Assembly (NCBI RefSeq): GCF_015352445.1
Contig: NZ_JADKPO010000016.1
Coordinates: 46,997-110,996 of the forward strand
DNA from: Nocardioides agariphilus
GTDB lineage: Bacteria; Actinomycetota; Actinomycetes; Propionibacteriales; Nocardioidaceae
Direction of reading: 5' to 3'
DNA: 64,000 nt
The notes below the pieces were generated by a model. The model was not told where the DNA came from, did no database searches, and was given only the letters and a program-made list of their open reading frames with translations. The position numbers and the translations under genes are program-made. Below, piece after piece: positions 63,024 through 64,000 of the stretch. How positions within the stretch are numbered: the first letter of the stretch is position 1; each line of letters opens with the position of its first letter.

Positions 63024-63228
63024 CAGCCGTCTCGAAGCCGTTCTCGCTGGTTGAGGCGTGAGCGCAGCCCTGTCGCTGGTTGAGGTGTGAGCGGAAGCCC
63101 TGTCGCTGGTTGAGGTGTGAGCGGAGGCCCTGTCGCTGGTTGAGGTGTGAGCGGAAGCCCCGTCGCTGGTTGAGGTGTGAGCGCAGCCCTGCCGCTGGTT
63201 GAGGAGGTTGCGCTAGCAACCGTCTCGA
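63017..63228. repeat. 30-bp tandem repeats bounded by a palindromic module
   Basis: Six copies, the last shortened, of a 30-bp unit (core TCGCTGGTTGAGGTGTGAG) start near 63041. A second module, GCGCTAGCARCCGTCTCGAA, occurs once at each end (63017 and 63211), in the same orientation; the right copy lies in the perfect palindrome GGTTGCGCTAGCAACC. The unit resembles a dispersed actinobacterial repeat whose copies end in CTCGAAACC and CAACCAGCG. The gap between the DUF1992 stop and the HNH gene (63024-63307) holds this array and no gene. Confidence 0.85.
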
Positions 63229-63307
63229 AACCTGTCGGGGCGTGCCGGTAGCCCGCCCGTGGTGGTTCTTGGGCGGGTACGGCGGTCGAGGGGTCAGCTG
63301 GTGGTTC

Positions 63308-63905
63308 TCAGGCTGCTGGTGGTGGATGTCGGCGTGGGTGTCGGCGGCGTTGTCTGTCGTGGGACACGTCGGTGGTGCCGGTGTGGTCGCGTAGGTAGTG
63401 GTAGCCGTGGGGGCTGGTCCATAGGTAGCTGCCGGGGGTGAGGATCAGGTATCGCCAGCGGCCGTGGGTCTTCAGCCGGTGATGCTTGCGGCACAGGGCC
63501 GCGATCTGGCAGGTGCAGGTGGCCCCGCCCTGGGCGTAGGGGACGTTGTGGTCGCAGTCGGCCGCATGCTCGCCGGGTTTCAGTTTCCGGGCTGGTTTCG
63601 TGCACCACGGGAACACGCAGGTGTGGTCCCTAAGGGCGACGGGTTCGCTGATCCGGCCGTCGATCTCATAGGCGCCGTGGTGGACGTGCGCTGCCACATC
63701 GATCACCGGTTTCACGGTGATCCGGGCCTCGGGGTTGCCGCACCAAGTCCGGATGGTCTCCGCCAGCACCGGGCTGGCGGTGTTCTCCACCCGCCCCACA
63801 CCCCAGCCACCCATCGAGCCACCCATGGCGCCACCCGTCGAGCCGGTGGTTGAGCCAGCGGTGGTGGCGGCATCGAGCACCGACAGTCCGGGGTCGAGAA
63901 CGGGC
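63308..63905 (-). pseudogene. HNH endonuclease (DUF222-type), N-terminal part missing
   Basis: The C-terminal part of a DUF222/13E12-type HNH protein. Visible are VENTASPVLAETIRTWCGNPEA, quoted as ENTASPVLAETIRTWCG, then VKPVIDVAAHVHHGAYEI, then the zinc/HNH core with CVFPWCTKPA, ADCDHNVPYAQGGATCTC and LCRKHHRLKTHG, and the end YLWTSPHGYHYLRD. Intact proteins have about 200 to 250 more residues before VLDPGLSVLDAA. Here that join is followed upstream by sequence unlike the family and by features of an insertion-element end, so the gene is probably cut. It is a multicopy family in Nocardioides-like genomes. Confidence 0.8.
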
Positions 63906-64000
63906 GTGTCAGACCGTCTGTGTAAGGGCGTGACCTCCAACCTGAATCGCAGGAGCGGTTCGAAGTGGAGGAAGTGCCATGGAAGAAGTGCTGGACACTG
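63906..64000 (+). mobile_element. Left end of a probable IS256-like insertion sequence, continues outside window
   Basis: Directly at the break in the HNH gene the sequence changes to GTGTCAGACCGTCTGTGTAA, the kind of end (TTACACAGAC...TGACA when reversed) found on IS256-family elements. About 60 bp later a ribosome site GGAGG and an ATG (63979) open a plus-strand frame MEEVLDT that runs off the window, as expected for the transposase. Only one end is visible, so family assignment rests on this resemblance. Confidence 0.45.
63979..64000 (+). CDS. Start of a possible transposase, truncated by window edge
   Basis: Seven codons (MEEVLDT) follow a GGAGG ribosome site 7 bp upstream. Too short to identify; called only because it lies inside the putative insertion-sequence end. 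Confidence 0.3.

Noticed and set aside
63041-63204. CRISPR array
   Set aside because: The 30-bp units are head to tail with no spacers between them and no cas genes nearby.
62869-63219. Minus-strand frame with a tandem 10-residue unit (GFRSHLNQRQ)
   Set aside because: It is the translation of the 30-bp DNA repeats; no ribosome site and it overlaps the DUF1992 gene.

Overview
This 64 kb window is chromosomal DNA of a high-GC actinobacterium, most likely a member of the Nocardioidaceae (Nocardioides-like). The reasons are the strong G/C bias at third codon positions, frequent GTG starts, many 4-base stop/start overlaps, a dnaK-grpE-dnaJ-hspR operon with HAIR operators, and a DUF222-type HNH endonuclease of the kind that is multicopy in Nocardioides. 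The genus is an inference; there is no rRNA or tRNA gene in the window.\n\nLayout. 1-2.3 kb: truncated flavoprotein and a class I/II aminotransferase. 2.3-12 kb: two proline-rich membrane proteins, clpB, a small secreted protein, and the hspR-dnaJ-grpE-dnaK heat-shock operon; inverted repeats matching the HspR operator (HAIR) lie before both clpB and dnaK. 12-20.9 kb: a glycerophosphodiesterase preceded by a long hairpin, a lamin-tail-domain protein, an extended SDR, a GH38 alpha-mannosidase, glucose-6-phosphate dehydrogenase, an aldo/keto reductase and an anchored protein. 21-28.5 kb: a 2087-residue secreted protein (three polysaccharide-deacetylase-like domains, ten chitobiase-type repeats, a phosphoesterase-like domain, PKD) and a secreted lytic-transglycosylase-like protein.\n\n28.5-32.2 kb holds the most unusual unit: a 69-residue, extremely acidic Asp/Gly/Thr repeat peptide, a JmjC-type cupin oxygenase, a sucrase/ferredoxin-like protein and an MFS transporter, tightly packed on the minus strand. 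It looks like a peptide-modification (RiPP-like) cassette. 32.5-38.2 kb: two tandem LuxR-type regulators whose receiver domains lack the phospho-acceptor Asp, a minus-strand operon of histidine phosphatase, sulfotransferase-like protein and ATP sulfurylase, and a CPA2 antiporter.\n\n38.2-47.6 kb is a surface-glycan locus: dehydrogenase, aminotransferase and acetyltransferase for a diamino sugar, initiating phosphoglycosyl transferase, MurJ/Wzx-type flippase, O-antigen-ligase/polymerase-like protein, a degenerate Wzc-like ATPase, all start-stop overlapped, then a convergent GT4 glycosyltransferase and a secreted metallophosphoesterase. 49.3-52.6 kb: a LAL-type LuxR regulator with a coupled 53-residue protein. 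52.7-56.4 kb: histidine-degradation genes hutI, hutF and an M20 amidohydrolase; hutF carries nested palindromes. 56.4-63 kb: nitroreductase, acyl-CoA ligase, MazEF-like toxin-antitoxin, M20 peptidase, MFS transporter, small membrane protein and a DUF1992 protein. 63.0-64 kb: a 30-bp tandem-repeat array and an HNH endonuclease gene apparently cut by the left end of an IS256-like element that runs off the window.
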